In this document: one piece after another, positions 21,302 through 31,200 of the stretch
Layout: each line of letters starts with the position of its first letter
Numbering within the stretch: position 1 is the stretch's first letter
Made by a program: the position numbers and the translations under genes
Notes under the pieces: model-generated
The model's database searches: none
Told to the model about the DNA's origin: nothing
Seen by the model: only the letters and a program-made list of their open reading frames with translations
Assembly: GCF_049445995.1 (NCBI RefSeq)
Contig: NZ_JBMSDZ010000005.1
Location: forward strand, 124,001-188,000
DNA from: Dyella_A sp049445995
GTDB taxonomy: Bacteria > Pseudomonadota > Gammaproteobacteria > Xanthomonadales > Rhodanobacteraceae
Reading direction: 5' to 3'
Length of the DNA stretch: 64,000 bases

Positions 21302-22249
21302 CTAGATCAAATGCTCGCGAAGTTGCTTCTCCCGCGACGCGAACGACTCCCGTCCTCGCTGAAACAAGATGCCCAGCTTCTTGAGGTCGTGCTCCAGCAG
21401 ATCGGTCGCCATTTCAGGCGTGACGTAGGAGTCGTTGATACGGATGGTCAGTAAGTCAGGGAACAGAATCTGCCGCAGCTGATCCATCGACTGCGTGTTG
21501 ATCTCCAGGGTCTTCTGCAGCAACTGGACGCTGACGAGATATTTCTTCGCCAGCCACATCAACAGGCTCGGCTTCGGGTCGGGGTAGATGCCCACGCCGA
21601 CGCTCACCAGCCGGATGTCCTTGCGATCACTCCGAAGTGCCTGGACCGCATCGGCGATCGCGTACAGGGTCGGGTTGTTTGCGCAGTACCCGCCGTCGAT
21701 CAGCTCGATGTCCTCACCCATTGAAGTCCTGACGATCGTCCGCTCGAAGAACGGATAGGCTGAGCACGATGCCTTGACGGCGTCTGCGATGCTCACGCCA
21801 AAACCCGGGACGAACGTGCCGACTTGGCCGTGCGCCTGCGCGACGCTGCCCTTGAAGATCATTGGGCGCTCGGTCAGCCACTTGGCCGTGACGATCCCGA
21901 TGTCGGTCTTCACATCACTGAACGTTGCATCGCCGAAGACCTCGCTCGCTAGCTTCTTCAAGGCCTGCGACCTGGCCGGAGCGGTTTTCTGCGACATCAC
22001 GGTAGGCACGTGCTTGCGGTACAGCTCCAGGATGGAATCGACGCTGTGACCGAGCGCGATCAGTGACGCGATGATCGCGCCCGTACTGGTACCGAAAACC
22101 AGATCAAACTTCTGGTGCAGAGGGCACCCGACCATCGCCTCGATTTCCTTGAGTACACCCAGCGTGTAAAAGCCCTTCGCGCCGCCGCCGTCCAGCGTAA
22201 GGACACGCAGTAAGGCGGACGCCCCAGGCTCATTTTTCGATTCCATCAT
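21302..22249 (-). CDS. capV: CapV-type patatin-like phospholipase effector
   Basis: This 315-residue phospholipase is activated by the CD-NTase product and degrades the membrane of the infected cell. The patatin dyad is S55 (GTSTG at 53-57) and D185 (DGGYCANNP), with the oxyanion motif DGGGAKG at 20-26. I start it at the ATG at 22,247-22,249 because GGGGAGGA lies about 7 nt upstream; a longer frame from a GTG six codons earlier would include that ribosome site. It is the first gene of the CBASS operon and ends 14 bp before the CD-NTase start. Confidence 0.9.
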   Translation of the reverse strand: MMESKNEPGASALLRVLTLDGGGAKGFYTLGVLKEIEAMVGCPLHQKFDLVFGTSTGAIIASLIALGHSVDSILELYRKHVPTVMSQKTAPARSQALKKLASEVFGDATFSDVKTDIGIVTAKWLTERPMIFKGSVAQAHGQVGTFVPGFGVSIADAVKASCSAYPFFERTIVRTSMGEDIELIDGGYCANNPTLYAIADAVQALRSDRKDIRLVSVGVGIYPDPKPSLLMWLAKKYLVSVQLLQKTLEINTQSMDQLRQILFPDLLTIRINDSYVTPEMATDLLEHDLKKLGILFQRGRESFASREKQLREHLI

Positions 22250-22287
22250 TTTCAATATCCTCCCCACCGATCAAGAGCGGACGCAAC

Positions 22288-22315
22288 GCCGATGATCATC
22301 GGCTCAGCCCTGAGC
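22288..22315. promoter_or_regulatory. Palindrome pair in the capV leader
   Basis: GCCGATGATCATCGGC (22,288-22,303) is a perfect 16-bp palindrome, and GCTCAG-CC-CTGAGC (22,302-22,315) directly adjoins it. They lie 39-66 bp before the capV start, a suitable place for an operator of the CBASS operon. A direct repeat GGTGAAG at 22,345 and 22,355 (10-bp step) lies further upstream. Confidence 0.5.
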
Positions 22316-22449
22316 ATGAGGCCGCTCCATCGTCCTTGGCTTCAGGTGAAGCTGGGTGAAGTTCTGCATGACCTCTGTACCGATCCTCTTGTCGCTGCGC
22401 CGCTTGTGGTTATCACAATACGACGCACACACAAATCAAAATAGAGTCA

Positions 22450-22478
22450 TGGACAGATTCTAGAGCAGCTTATATACT
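22450..22478 (+). promoter_or_regulatory. Strong sigma70 promoter for the BREX operon
   Basis: TGGACA (22,450-22,455) and TATACT (22,473-22,478) are separated by exactly 17 bp. Transcription should start near 22,485, leaving a leader of about 44 nt before the brxR start. Confidence 0.75.
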
Positions 22479-22486
22479 TTCCACAA

Positions 22487-22516
22487 TAACCCGTACAAGC
22501 ATTCGCTAACCCGAAC
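22487..22516 (+). promoter_or_regulatory. TAACCCG direct repeat, candidate BrxR operator
   Basis: TAACCCGTAC (22,487-22,496) and TAACCCGAAC (22,507-22,516) lie 20 bp apart, two helical turns, immediately after the predicted transcription start and before brxR. WYL regulators of BREX loci repress their own promoter in characterised systems, so this is a reasonable operator candidate. Confidence 0.5.
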
Positions 22517-22528
22517 GAGCCAGCCAGG

Positions 22529-23443
22529 ATGTCGAACGAACAGCTTGCAGATCTAACCCAGCCACAACGCGACCGGCTCGCGTTCGTGGAGTTGCGCGTG
22601 CGCTTCATTGGGGAGATACGCCGTCAGGACTTGGTCACGCGGTTTGGCATCCAGTCCGCCGCCGCATCCAGGGATCTGGCGCTGTACAAGGAGTTGGCCC
22701 CGGGCAACATCGACTACGACCCCAAGGGCAAGTCCTACGTCTTGGGGCCGGACTTCCGGCCCGTATTCGACTTTCCCCCAGAGCGGGTGCTGTCGTGGCT
22801 GACCCAGGGCTTTGGCGATGGTGAGCCGATGCGGCTCAAGGCGTGGGTAGCCAGCGAGAGCCCGTCACGGCTCACGCATCCGGATCTGGATGTGCTGGCG
22901 AGCGTGACCCGGGCGATCCACCAAGAGTGTCCGCTCGGCATCGAGTACCACTCCATCTCCAGTGGCCGCACCGAGCGGGAGATCGTCCCGTTCGCGCTGA
23001 TCGACAACGGTCTGCGCTGGCACGTCCGCGCCTTCGACCGGAAGTCGCAGGAGTTCCGGGATTTCGTCATCACCCGGATCAAACGCCCCGTGCTGCTCAA
23101 GGGGCAGCCCGTCTCGCCCCACGAGGCCAGCGATCAGGACATTCAGTGGACCCGGATCGTCGAGCTGGAGCTGGTGCCGCACCCGGATCAACCTCGGCCA
23201 GAGATCACCGAGATGGACTACGGGATGGTTAAGGGGGCACTGAAGATGAAGCTACGGGCGGCCACCGCCGGATACATCTTGCGGCAGTGGAGCGTGGACT
23301 GTTCACCTGACCACAACCTGCGCGGGCACGAGTACCGGCTGTGGCTGAAGGACCACCTAGCTATTTACGGAGTGAAGAACGCCGTTTTGGCTCCTGGCTA
23401 CCTCTCTCCCGATCAACAACGGATCGACGCCGATGCCGACTGA
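22529..23443 (+). CDS. brxR: BREX transcriptional regulator (winged HTH + WYL domain)
   Basis: This 304-residue protein has an N-terminal winged helix-turn-helix (about 12-65: RDRLAFVELRVRFIGEIRRQ, then AASRDLALYK). A WYL sensor-like domain follows (about 130-200: IEYHSISSGRTEREIVPFAL and LRWHVRAFDRKSQEF). The C-terminal region resembles the WCX extension. Homologues are transcriptional repressors at the start of BREX and other defence islands. It is the first gene of the rightward operon and is divergent from CBASS, so it may influence both. The start is the ATG at 22,529; AGG directly abuts it and is unlikely to serve as Shine-Dalgarno, so ACGAG at 22,515 may. Confidence 0.9.
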   Translation: MSNEQLADLTQPQRDRLAFVELRVRFIGEIRRQDLVTRFGIQSAAASRDLALYKELAPGNIDYDPKGKSYVLGPDFRPVFDFPPERVLSWLTQGFGDGEPMRLKAWVASESPSRLTHPDLDVLASVTRAIHQECPLGIEYHSISSGRTEREIVPFALIDNGLRWHVRAFDRKSQEFRDFVITRIKRPVLLKGQPVSPHEASDQDIQWTRIVELELVPHPDQPRPEITEMDYGMVKGALKMKLRAATAGYILRQWSVDCSPDHNLRGHEYRLWLKDHLAIYGVKNAVLAPGYLSPDQQRIDADAD

Positions 23444-23463
23444 CCACCAGGACTGACCCTAAC

Positions 23464-24264
23464 GTGAACGTAGAGAACAAACACAACAAAAAGCTGGAGC
23501 GACTCGGGTTCAGTTATGAGCGCGGCGGCGTCCATACCGCCCGGACGATGATGCTCGCCGAGCTGCGCGCTCTGCTGTCCTTTGTGGACGTGGCCGACGC
23601 GACACGGGCCGACTATCTGGAAGCCATCCAGACTGCCAATTGCCTGGGCAAACGCTCGGGCAAGACGCGTACGTTGACCTTCCGGCACCTGGCCGACCTC
23701 TACGCGCTCGATCCCAGCTTGTTGGTGTTCCGCGCCCTGCGTTTCTTCTGGCAGCGTGATATGGACGGACAGCCGCTGTTAGCAGCGCTGTGTGCCTACT
23801 CGCGTGATCCCATGCTTCGGGCCACGGCTCCCTTTGTCTTGGGCTTCCAGGAAGGGGCAACCGTCACCCGTGAGGCGATGGAGGAGTTCATCGATGCACA
23901 AGAGCCGGGGCGCTTCAGCAAGGCCACGCTCAAGTCCACTGCGCAGAACATCAATTCGTCCTGGACCCAATCAGGTCATCTGGCTGGCCGCGTCCGCAAG
24001 GTGCGGGCCCGCGCTGTGGCGACGCCAGGTGCGGTGTCGTTTGCGCTGCTTCTTGGCTATGTCAGCGGTCTTCGCGGCGAATCGCTGCTCAAGAGTGATT
24101 TCACCCGAATCCTTGACTGCTCCTACGAAAAGACGATTGAGCTGGCCGAGGACGCCTCGCGCCGGGGCTGGATCTCGCTCAAGCGCGTCGGCCAGGTGGT
24201 CGAAGTGCTTTTCCCGAACCTGATCACTGCGCAGGAAATGGAGTGGCTCCGTGAGCAGAATTAA
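23464..24264 (+). CDS. brxA: BREX protein BrxA (DUF1819)
   Basis: This 266-residue protein is small, largely helical, NusB-like and DNA-binding, required for BREX activity in studied systems. Recognisable stretches are GFSYERGGVHTARTMMLAEL at the start, RHLADLYALDPSLLVFRALR in the middle and the C-terminal GWISLKRVGQVVEVLFP. I chose the GTG at 23,464, 20 bp after brxR, because the upstream extension lies within brxR. The stop overlaps the start of brxB by 14 nt. Confidence 0.88.
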   Translation: MNVENKHNKKLERLGFSYERGGVHTARTMMLAELRALLSFVDVADATRADYLEAIQTANCLGKRSGKTRTLTFRHLADLYALDPSLLVFRALRFFWQRDMDGQPLLAALCAYSRDPMLRATAPFVLGFQEGATVTREAMEEFIDAQEPGRFSKATLKSTAQNINSSWTQSGHLAGRVRKVRARAVATPGAVSFALLLGYVSGLRGESLLKSDFTRILDCSYEKTIELAEDASRRGWISLKRVGQVVEVLFPNLITAQEMEWLREQN

Positions 24265-24802
24265 GCGATTGACCCAGTCTTACAGCAAGTACGTGGCTGT
24301 GCCATGGCGCGATGACGCTGCCGCCGCCCAGCGCGTAATTTTCTGCGTCTACCACGAGACAGAAGAGCTGCGCCTGCGGGCCAAAGTCGACGAGTTCGAG
24401 ATCGCCACCCGGGCGGCAGGCCATGACTGGGCATTGTTCGACTTGACCAATTCGTTCCCGAATTGGCTGGCGTCCCAGCGGTACGCCAAGAGCTACTTCC
24501 AAAAGCCCAATCTGCTGTCCACGCTGCTGCCCAAGTACCTGAGCTACATCGAAGCCGAGTTCGAGACCTTCCTGCAAGACAAGAACGTCGGCGAAGAGTT
24601 TGTCGTGGCGCTCCAAGGTGTGGGCACTCTGTTCGGCTTCCTGAAGGTCAAAGAGGTCGTGGACAAGCTCGCTCCCAAAGTGAAGGGCCGTCTGCTGGTG
24701 TTCTTCCCTGGCAGCTACGAAGACAACAACTACCGCTTGCTGGATGGGTACGACGGGTGGAACTACCTCGCTGTACCGATCACCGCAGACAAAGAATTCT
24801 GA
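24251..24802 (+). CDS. brxB: BREX protein BrxB (DUF1788)
   Basis: This 183-residue DUF1788 protein is a conserved BREX component that interacts with PglZ/PglX in studied systems; its biochemical role is unclear. Typical segments are VIFCVYHETEELRLRAKVDE and VALQGVGTLFGFLKVKEVVD, and the C-terminal FPGSYEDNNYRLLDGYDGWN, which is a family hallmark. It starts with GTG inside the end of brxA, so translation is coupled. The next gene begins 14 bp after its stop. Confidence 0.92.
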   Translation: MSRIKRLTQSYSKYVAVPWRDDAAAAQRVIFCVYHETEELRLRAKVDEFEIATRAAGHDWALFDLTNSFPNWLASQRYAKSYFQKPNLLSTLLPKYLSYIEAEFETFLQDKNVGEEFVVALQGVGTLFGFLKVKEVVDKLAPKVKGRLLVFFPGSYEDNNYRLLDGYDGWNYLAVPITADKEF

Positions 24803-24816
24803 CTAAGGGGAAGCAC

Positions 24817-27800
24817 ATGCTCAATCGCGACATTTACCAAAAGGACCCGTCGACTCGCAAGCTGGTCAACGAGGGCGTGGCCAGCGTCAACGACGAAAAA
24901 ACCAACCAGGCACTGTCCGTCCTGCGGTACGAGCTCGAAACATTCGTCTGCGATGGCCAGTACGAAAAGGGCCTTGAGCACATCCTCGACGTCTACCTGA
25001 AGAACATCGAACAGGCCGAACAGCCCGCCGTTTGGGTCAGCGGCTTCTATGGCTCGGGCAAATCGCACCTGGTCAAGATGCTGCGGGCCCTCTGGGTCGA
25101 CAGCGCGTTTGACGACGGCGCTACCGCGCGGGGTATCGCGAACCTGCCACAAGGCGTGAGCGATCAGCTCAAGGAACTCAGCACCCAGGCCAAACGACAC
25201 GGCGGCTTGCACGCAGCATCTGGCACGCTGGGTTCCAGCTCGCGCGACAAGTCTGTCCGCATGGCCCTGCTGGGCATTTTGTTCAAGTCCGTTGGCCTGC
25301 CCGAGCAGTACCCAGTTGCACGCTTTGTCATGTGGCTCCAGCACGAAGGCATTTACGACGCGGTGCGGGGTCATGTTGAGAAGAGCGGCTTTGACTGGAA
25401 CGAAGAGCTCGACAACTTCTACGTGGCCGAGGGCCTGCACGAGGCCCTGGTCAAGGCCAAGCCCAACCTGTTCACATCGCCAGCATCCTGCGTCGAGACC
25501 CTGAACAACCTGTACCCCTATGTGCAGGACGTCTCCAGTGGCGACATGCTCAAGGCCATTCGCCAGGCGCTGACCCGCGACGGCAAGTTCCCTCTCACCC
25601 TGGTGGTGCTCGACGAGGTGCAGCAGTACATCGGCGAAGACAGCCAGCGCTCCATTGATGTGCAGGAAGTGGTCGAGGCCTGCTGCAAGAACATCGGCGC
25701 CAAGATGCTGTTCATCGGCACCGGCCAAACAGCTGTCACCGGTACCTCCAACCTCAAGAAGCTCGAAGGCCGCTTCACTGTGCGTGTGGAGTTGTCCGAC
25801 GCTGACGTCGATGCCGTGATCCGTCAGGTCATCCTGGCCAAAAAGCCCGAGGCAAAGGCGCCGGTTGAGCAGGTGATGCAGACCAACTTGGGCGAAATCT
25901 CGCGCCACCTGGCCGGCACCACCATCGGCCACCGCGCCGACGACATTCAATTCTTCCCGCAGGACTACCCGATCCTGCCGGTGCGCCGTCGCTTTTGGGA
26001 GAACACCCTGCGCGTGCTGGACCAGACCGGCACCGACAGCCAGCTGCGCAACCAGCTCTCCATGATCCACAAGGTCATCCAGACCAATGTGGACGCGCCG
26101 GTCGGCAGCGTGGTGCCAGCGGACTATCTGTACTTTGACGCAGCCGACAAGCTGCTGCAGTCGCGCATCCTGCCTCGCAAGGTGCATGAGAAGACCATGG
26201 TCTGGGCCAAGGGCACAGACGACCAGCGTCTGATGGCACGGTCCTGCGGCCTGGTTTTTCTCATCAACAAGCTGGCCAGCAGCAACAACGAAATCGGCAT
26301 TCGTGCCACCGTCGACACCCTGGCCGACCTGTTGGTGGAAGACCTCACCAAAGGCTCCAGCTCGCTGCGCAGCAAGCTCCCGAGCGTGCTCGACAAGTGC
26401 GAGCTACTGATGAAGGTCGGTGACGAGTACCGCATCCAAACCGAAGAAAGCGCTGCCTGGAACGATGAGTTCCTCAGCCAGCGCAACAGCCTGGCCAACG
26501 AAGCCCACCGCGTGGACGCAGAGCGCGACGATCGCATCCGGCGCCGCTTCGGCGAGATGGTGCGCAAGCTGTCGCTGACCCAAGGCACATCCAAGGTCAC
26601 GCGCGACATCTTCCCGGTGTTCGATGCCCAATTGCCGGGCGACGCCGCCGAGAAGGTCTGCGTCTGGGTGCGCGATGGCTGGAGCATCGACGAAAACTCT
26701 GTGCGTGCCGACGCTCGCCAGGCGGGCAACCAGTCGCCCACCGTGTTCGTGTTCATCCCCAAGCGCTCGGCTGATGACCTGCGGCACTACCTGATCGACT
26801 TTAAAGCCGCCAGCGCCACGCTGGACAAGCGCGGCGTGCCCAACACCGCCGAGGGCACCGAGGCCCGCTCGGCCATGGAGACCACCAAGCAGACCGCTGA
26901 AGGCAAGATCCGCGAACTGCTGCAAGAGGCCTTCTCTGGCGCCCGTGTTTTCCAAGGCGGTGGCAACGAGATCCTTGGCACCGACCTGCAGGAGATGACG
27001 CTGGAGGCCGCCACCAACGCGTTGCAACGACTCTACCCGCAGTTTCACATCGCCGACCACGCCGGTTGGCCCAAGGTCTACGAGAAAGCCCAGAAAGGGG
27101 CACCGGACGCACTCAAGAGTGTGGGCGACGACGGCGAGCCCGCCAAGAACCCGGTGTGCAAAGCCATCCTCGCCTTCATTGCCGGCGGCAAGAAGGGCAT
27201 CGACATCCGCAAGAACTTCGAAGGCGCCACCTACGGCTGGCCGGGGGACGCGGTGGACGGTGGCTTGCAGGTGCTGCTGGTGGCCGGGCTGATCCGCGCC
27301 CAGGACGAAAAGGGCCAAACCATCGACCCGAAAGACCTGGAACGCAAGGTCATTGGCAAGACCATGTTCAAGGTCGAATCGGCAACCGTCTCGGCGGCGC
27401 AGCGCATCCAGATTCGCAAGGTGCTGCAGAAGGTCGGCCTCACAGCGAAGCAAGGCGAAGAGCTGGCCCACGTGCCGCAGTTCCTGGTCAGCGCGCAAGA
27501 GCTGGCCAACCGTGCCGGGGGCGAGGCCCCACGTCCGGCTCGCCCGGAAACGAAGGGGCTGGAGGAAATCCGCCTCACCGCCGGCAACGAGCAGCTGTTG
27601 GCCCTCTACAACCAGCGCGACGAACTCAGCGCCGCTATCGACACATGGACGGATCTGGCAGAGCGCATCGACAAGCGCCTGCCGGCTTGGAACACCCTCA
27701 AGCGCCTGCTGGCTCAGGCCAATGGGCTGTCGGGGGCTGAGTTCTTGGTGGCACAGGTCACGCACCTGGAGCAGCAGCGCCAGTTGTTGGAGGAACCTGA

Positions 27801-28257
27801 TCCCGTCACGCCGCTGGTGGCCAGCCTCACTCAGTTACTGCGCGACGAGCTGAACCGCCTGCACACCGATTACCAGACCCGCCACAAGAATGGCATGGCG
27901 CGCCTGGACGCCGACACCAACTGGCAGCAGCTGGAGCCTGAGCAGCGCAACAGCCTGCTGGCCGCCCAGAAACTCACTCTCACCGACGCACCCAAGGTGC
28001 AAGTGGCCAACACCGACGAGGTGCTAGCTACGGTCGATCGTTTGTCGCTGTCTTCGTTCGCCGACCGCGTGGCCGCCATCGATTCGCGCTTTGACGCTGT
28101 GCTGGTGGCTGCTGCGGAGTTGATGGAGCCCAAGGCCCAGTTCGTCAAGCTGCCCAGCCGCACCATCAAGACCGACGAAGACATCGATGCCTGGCTGCAG
28201 GATGCCAAGCAGACCATCGCACAGGCCCTGAAAAATGGCCCTGTCATCCTTCACTGA
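24817..28257 (+). CDS. brxC: BREX protein BrxC (large P-loop ATPase)
   Basis: This 1146-residue protein is the DUF499/PglY-like ATPase of BREX. Walker A is GFYGSGKS at 76-83 near the N-terminus, as expected. An acidic Walker-B-like segment LVVLDEVQQYIGED follows at about 260. The long C-terminal half is helical with many Glu/Gln-rich stretches (for example EQQRQLLEE), consistent with coiled coils. The start is the ATG at 24,817 with AGGGG 6 nt upstream; the frame remains open into brxB but that part is spurious. pglX follows after 13 bp. Confidence 0.95.
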   Translation: MLNRDIYQKDPSTRKLVNEGVASVNDEKTNQALSVLRYELETFVCDGQYEKGLEHILDVYLKNIEQAEQPAVWVSGFYGSGKSHLVKMLRALWVDSAFDDGATARGIANLPQGVSDQLKELSTQAKRHGGLHAASGTLGSSSRDKSVRMALLGILFKSVGLPEQYPVARFVMWLQHEGIYDAVRGHVEKSGFDWNEELDNFYVAEGLHEALVKAKPNLFTSPASCVETLNNLYPYVQDVSSGDMLKAIRQALTRDGKFPLTLVVLDEVQQYIGEDSQRSIDVQEVVEACCKNIGAKMLFIGTGQTAVTGTSNLKKLEGRFTVRVELSDADVDAVIRQVILAKKPEAKAPVEQVMQTNLGEISRHLAGTTIGHRADDIQFFPQDYPILPVRRRFWENTLRVLDQTGTDSQLRNQLSMIHKVIQTNVDAPVGSVVPADYLYFDAADKLLQSRILPRKVHEKTMVWAKGTDDQRLMARSCGLVFLINKLASSNNEIGIRATVDTLADLLVEDLTKGSSSLRSKLPSVLDKCELLMKVGDEYRIQTEESAAWNDEFLSQRNSLANEAHRVDAERDDRIRRRFGEMVRKLSLTQGTSKVTRDIFPVFDAQLPGDAAEKVCVWVRDGWSIDENSVRADARQAGNQSPTVFVFIPKRSADDLRHYLIDFKAASATLDKRGVPNTAEGTEARSAMETTKQTAEGKIRELLQEAFSGARVFQGGGNEILGTDLQEMTLEAATNALQRLYPQFHIADHAGWPKVYEKAQKGAPDALKSVGDDGEPAKNPVCKAILAFIAGGKKGIDIRKNFEGATYGWPGDAVDGGLQVLLVAGLIRAQDEKGQTIDPKDLERKVIGKTMFKVESATVSAAQRIQIRKVLQKVGLTAKQGEELAHVPQFLVSAQELANRAGGEAPRPARPETKGLEEIRLTAGNEQLLALYNQRDELSAAIDTWTDLAERIDKRLPAWNTLKRLLAQANGLSGAEFLVAQVTHLEQQRQLLEEPDPVTPLVASLTQLLRDELNRLHTDYQTRHKNGMARLDADTNWQQLEPEQRNSLLAAQKLTLTDAPKVQVANTDEVLATVDRLSLSSFADRVAAIDSRFDAVLVAAAELMEPKAQFVKLPSRTIKTDEDIDAWLQDAKQTIAQALKNGPVILH

Positions 28258-28270
28258 GGCCTGATTCCCG

Positions 28271-31200
28271 ATGATGCAAGCACTCAACAAAGACCTGCGC
28301 GGTGCGCTGGAGAAGACCGTCAAAGCGGCCCGCTCGGTCGCTGAAGCTGCTGCGCACGCGGCGGTAGACCAACTGGGCGTTGGCCACGACAAGCCGGAAG
28401 CGTTTCTGAGCGATGCCGAGAAGGCGCTGCGCAACCGCCTGCGCACCCACGGCAAGCAGCTCGGTGACGCCCGCGACTCGAAGAGCACCAACCCGACCTA
28501 TGGCAAGCAAGAGGTGCAGCACCTGGCGCAAGAGGTGGCCTACCAGCAGTGGCACCGTATGCTGTTCGCGCGCTTCCTGGCCGACAACAACCTGCTGATG
28601 TACGACGGCGTGGCCGTCACCATCGAAGAGTGCGATGAGTTGGCCCCCGACGAAGGTGCCAAGAGTGGCTGGGAGCTGGCGGGCAAGCTGGCCGCCCGCA
28701 TGCTGCCGCAGGTGTTCAAGCCCGGCTCACCAGTGTTCGAGCTGACCTTTGCGCCCGAGCACCAGAGCGAGCTGGAACGCTTGCTCAAGGACCTGCCCGA
28801 CGCGGTGTTCAAGGCCAGCGACAGCCTGGGCTGGGTGTACCAGTTCTGGCAGACCGACAACAAGGACCGCATCAACAAGTCGGAGGTGAAGATCGGCGCA
28901 GACGAGCTGCCCGCCGTCACCCAGCTCTTCACCGAGCCGTACATGGTGGCCTTCTTACTGCACAACTCGCTCGGCGCCTGGTGGGCCACCCGGCATCCGG
29001 GCAAGCCATGTCCGGTCAACCTCGACTACTTCCGCACCCTGGAAGACGGCACGCCGGCAGCAGGAAAATTTGAAGGCTGGCCTGAGTCTCTAGCGGACTT
29101 CAAAATGCTGGACCCGTGCTGCGGTTCGGGTCACTTTCTGGTGGCCGCCTTCCTGATGCTGGTGCCAATGCGCATGGCAGCGGAGGGCCTGACCACTAAG
29201 GAAGCGGTAAATCGCGTCCTGGCCGAGAACATCCATGGGCTGGAGCTGGACCAGCGCTGCGTAGAGATCGCCGTATTTGCGGTGGCCTTGGAAGCCTGGC
29301 GCTATCCGGATGCATCCGGTAAGCCGCTTGGAGTGCGGGAGATTCCGCCGCCCAAGATCGCTTGTTGCGGCCTTAAGGTCGCGGCAAAGGCGCAGGACTG
29401 GGAGGCACTGGTGCCTGACGAAGCACCCAATGCGGAGTACGTCCGGCAGGAGTTGCGACAGCTTCACGCGAGCTTCGCCCGGGCGCCACTGCTGGGTAGT
29501 TTGCTTGATCCCTCGCGCAGTCTGAAGAACGACTTGGCGACCTCAAGCCACGAGACTCTCACTGCGCTGTTGGATAGAGCGTTGGCAACCGAGCGACAGA
29601 CCGGCTCGACCAGTGACCTTCACGAACGTTGGGAGTTGGCTCTTAGCGCACAAGGCCTTCTGGAATCAGCTCGGTTATTGAGCGCCAAATATCACCTCGT
29701 AGCTACAAACGTTCCCTACAGAAGTAGCAATGATCTCGATCCGGTGCTCAACGAGTATTTCATCAAGAATTACCCGGAAGCACGAACCGCGATTGAGACC
29801 GTATTTCTGCTCAGATGCCTGGAGCTGTGCACCGATGGGGGAACATCCTGTCTCGTCCTACCACAAGATTGGCTATTCAAAACCTCCTATGAGGAAATGC
29901 GAAAGGGGTTGCTCACTGAAAAGGTATGGGGATTCATTGCTCTCCTGGGGCCAAAAGCTTTCCAGACGCCAATGTGGGACTTCAATGTCCAGATGCTGAT
30001 CGTAAGCAACCCTTCCAAGGATGGAGGCGAGGCGAATATCGCATCAAATCAAATATGCGGCATTGACGTTAGCTCATTTAGGAGTTCAGAAGAAAAGTCT
30101 CTGCGAGTGCAAACCCAGGAAGTTCAGTGCATATCACAGACTGAGCAATTAAAGAATCCAGATACTCGTGTGTCACTTCAGACGCTGGCGGCTGGAACAT
30201 TGCTAGGCAAGTTCGCCAAATCTGTGCAAGGAATTAAATCCGGGGATGACGGGCGCGTAAGCAGGCTCTTCTGGGAACTGGCTAAATTAAAGCCGAACTG
30301 GACCTACTATCAGAGCACTGTTCCAAGTTCTGAACAATTCGGCGGCCTTGAAGGTGTGATCTTCTGGGGTGACGACGGTCAAGGTCTCGCTAGGCGGCAA
30401 GGCAATAGAGCCTGGGGCATTAAAGGGCTGGCCGTAAGTCAGATGGCATCTCTGCCGAGTGCCATCTACTTAGGCGAGAAGTTCGATAGCAATATGACCG
30501 CAATTGTGCCGATCAATGAGGATCATTTTCTTCCTCTGCTTGCATACGGCCTTTCTGGCGAACTCTCCAAGGAAGTTCGCAAGATCGACGCATCCTTAAA
30601 GCCAACTAATGGCTCTTTTGAGAAGATCCCATTTGACCTGAAGCATTGGCAATCCATTGCAAGCGATCAATTTAGGACCGGGGCGCCAAAGCCTTTTTCG
30701 AACAATCCGACGCAGTGGATTTTTCACGGTCACCCGAAGTCAGCAACCGATCCACTGCAAGTAGCTGTTGCCCGATTGCTCGGTTATCAATGGCCATCTG
30801 AAATTGATGCAAAGATGGAGTTGTCAGATGAGGCGCGTACGTGGATTGCTCGCAGCAAAGCACTTACGAGTCATGCCGATAAGGATGGCATCGTATGCAT
30901 TCCCCCCGTAGGGAGAGAGTCATCGGCGAGCGACCGACTTCTCAACCTGTTGGCCGACGCCTACGAAACCGAGTGGAGCAACGACGTACTGGCTCAGTTG
31001 TTGACCTCAGCCGATCACGCTGGCAAGTCGCTCGAAACATGGCTGCGCGACAGGTTCTTCATCCAGCATTGCGCGCTTTTCGGCAACCGGCCATTCGTGT
31101 GGCACATCTGGGATGGTCTGCGCGACGGCTTCGCCGCATTAGTGAACTACCACAAGCTTGACTACAAGGCGCTGGAGGCGCTGATTTACACCTATCTGGG

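Noticed and set aside
24763..27765. Long antisense frames over brxC
   Set aside because: brxC is unambiguous; the antisense frames are rich in His, Leu, Gln and Gly with no motif.
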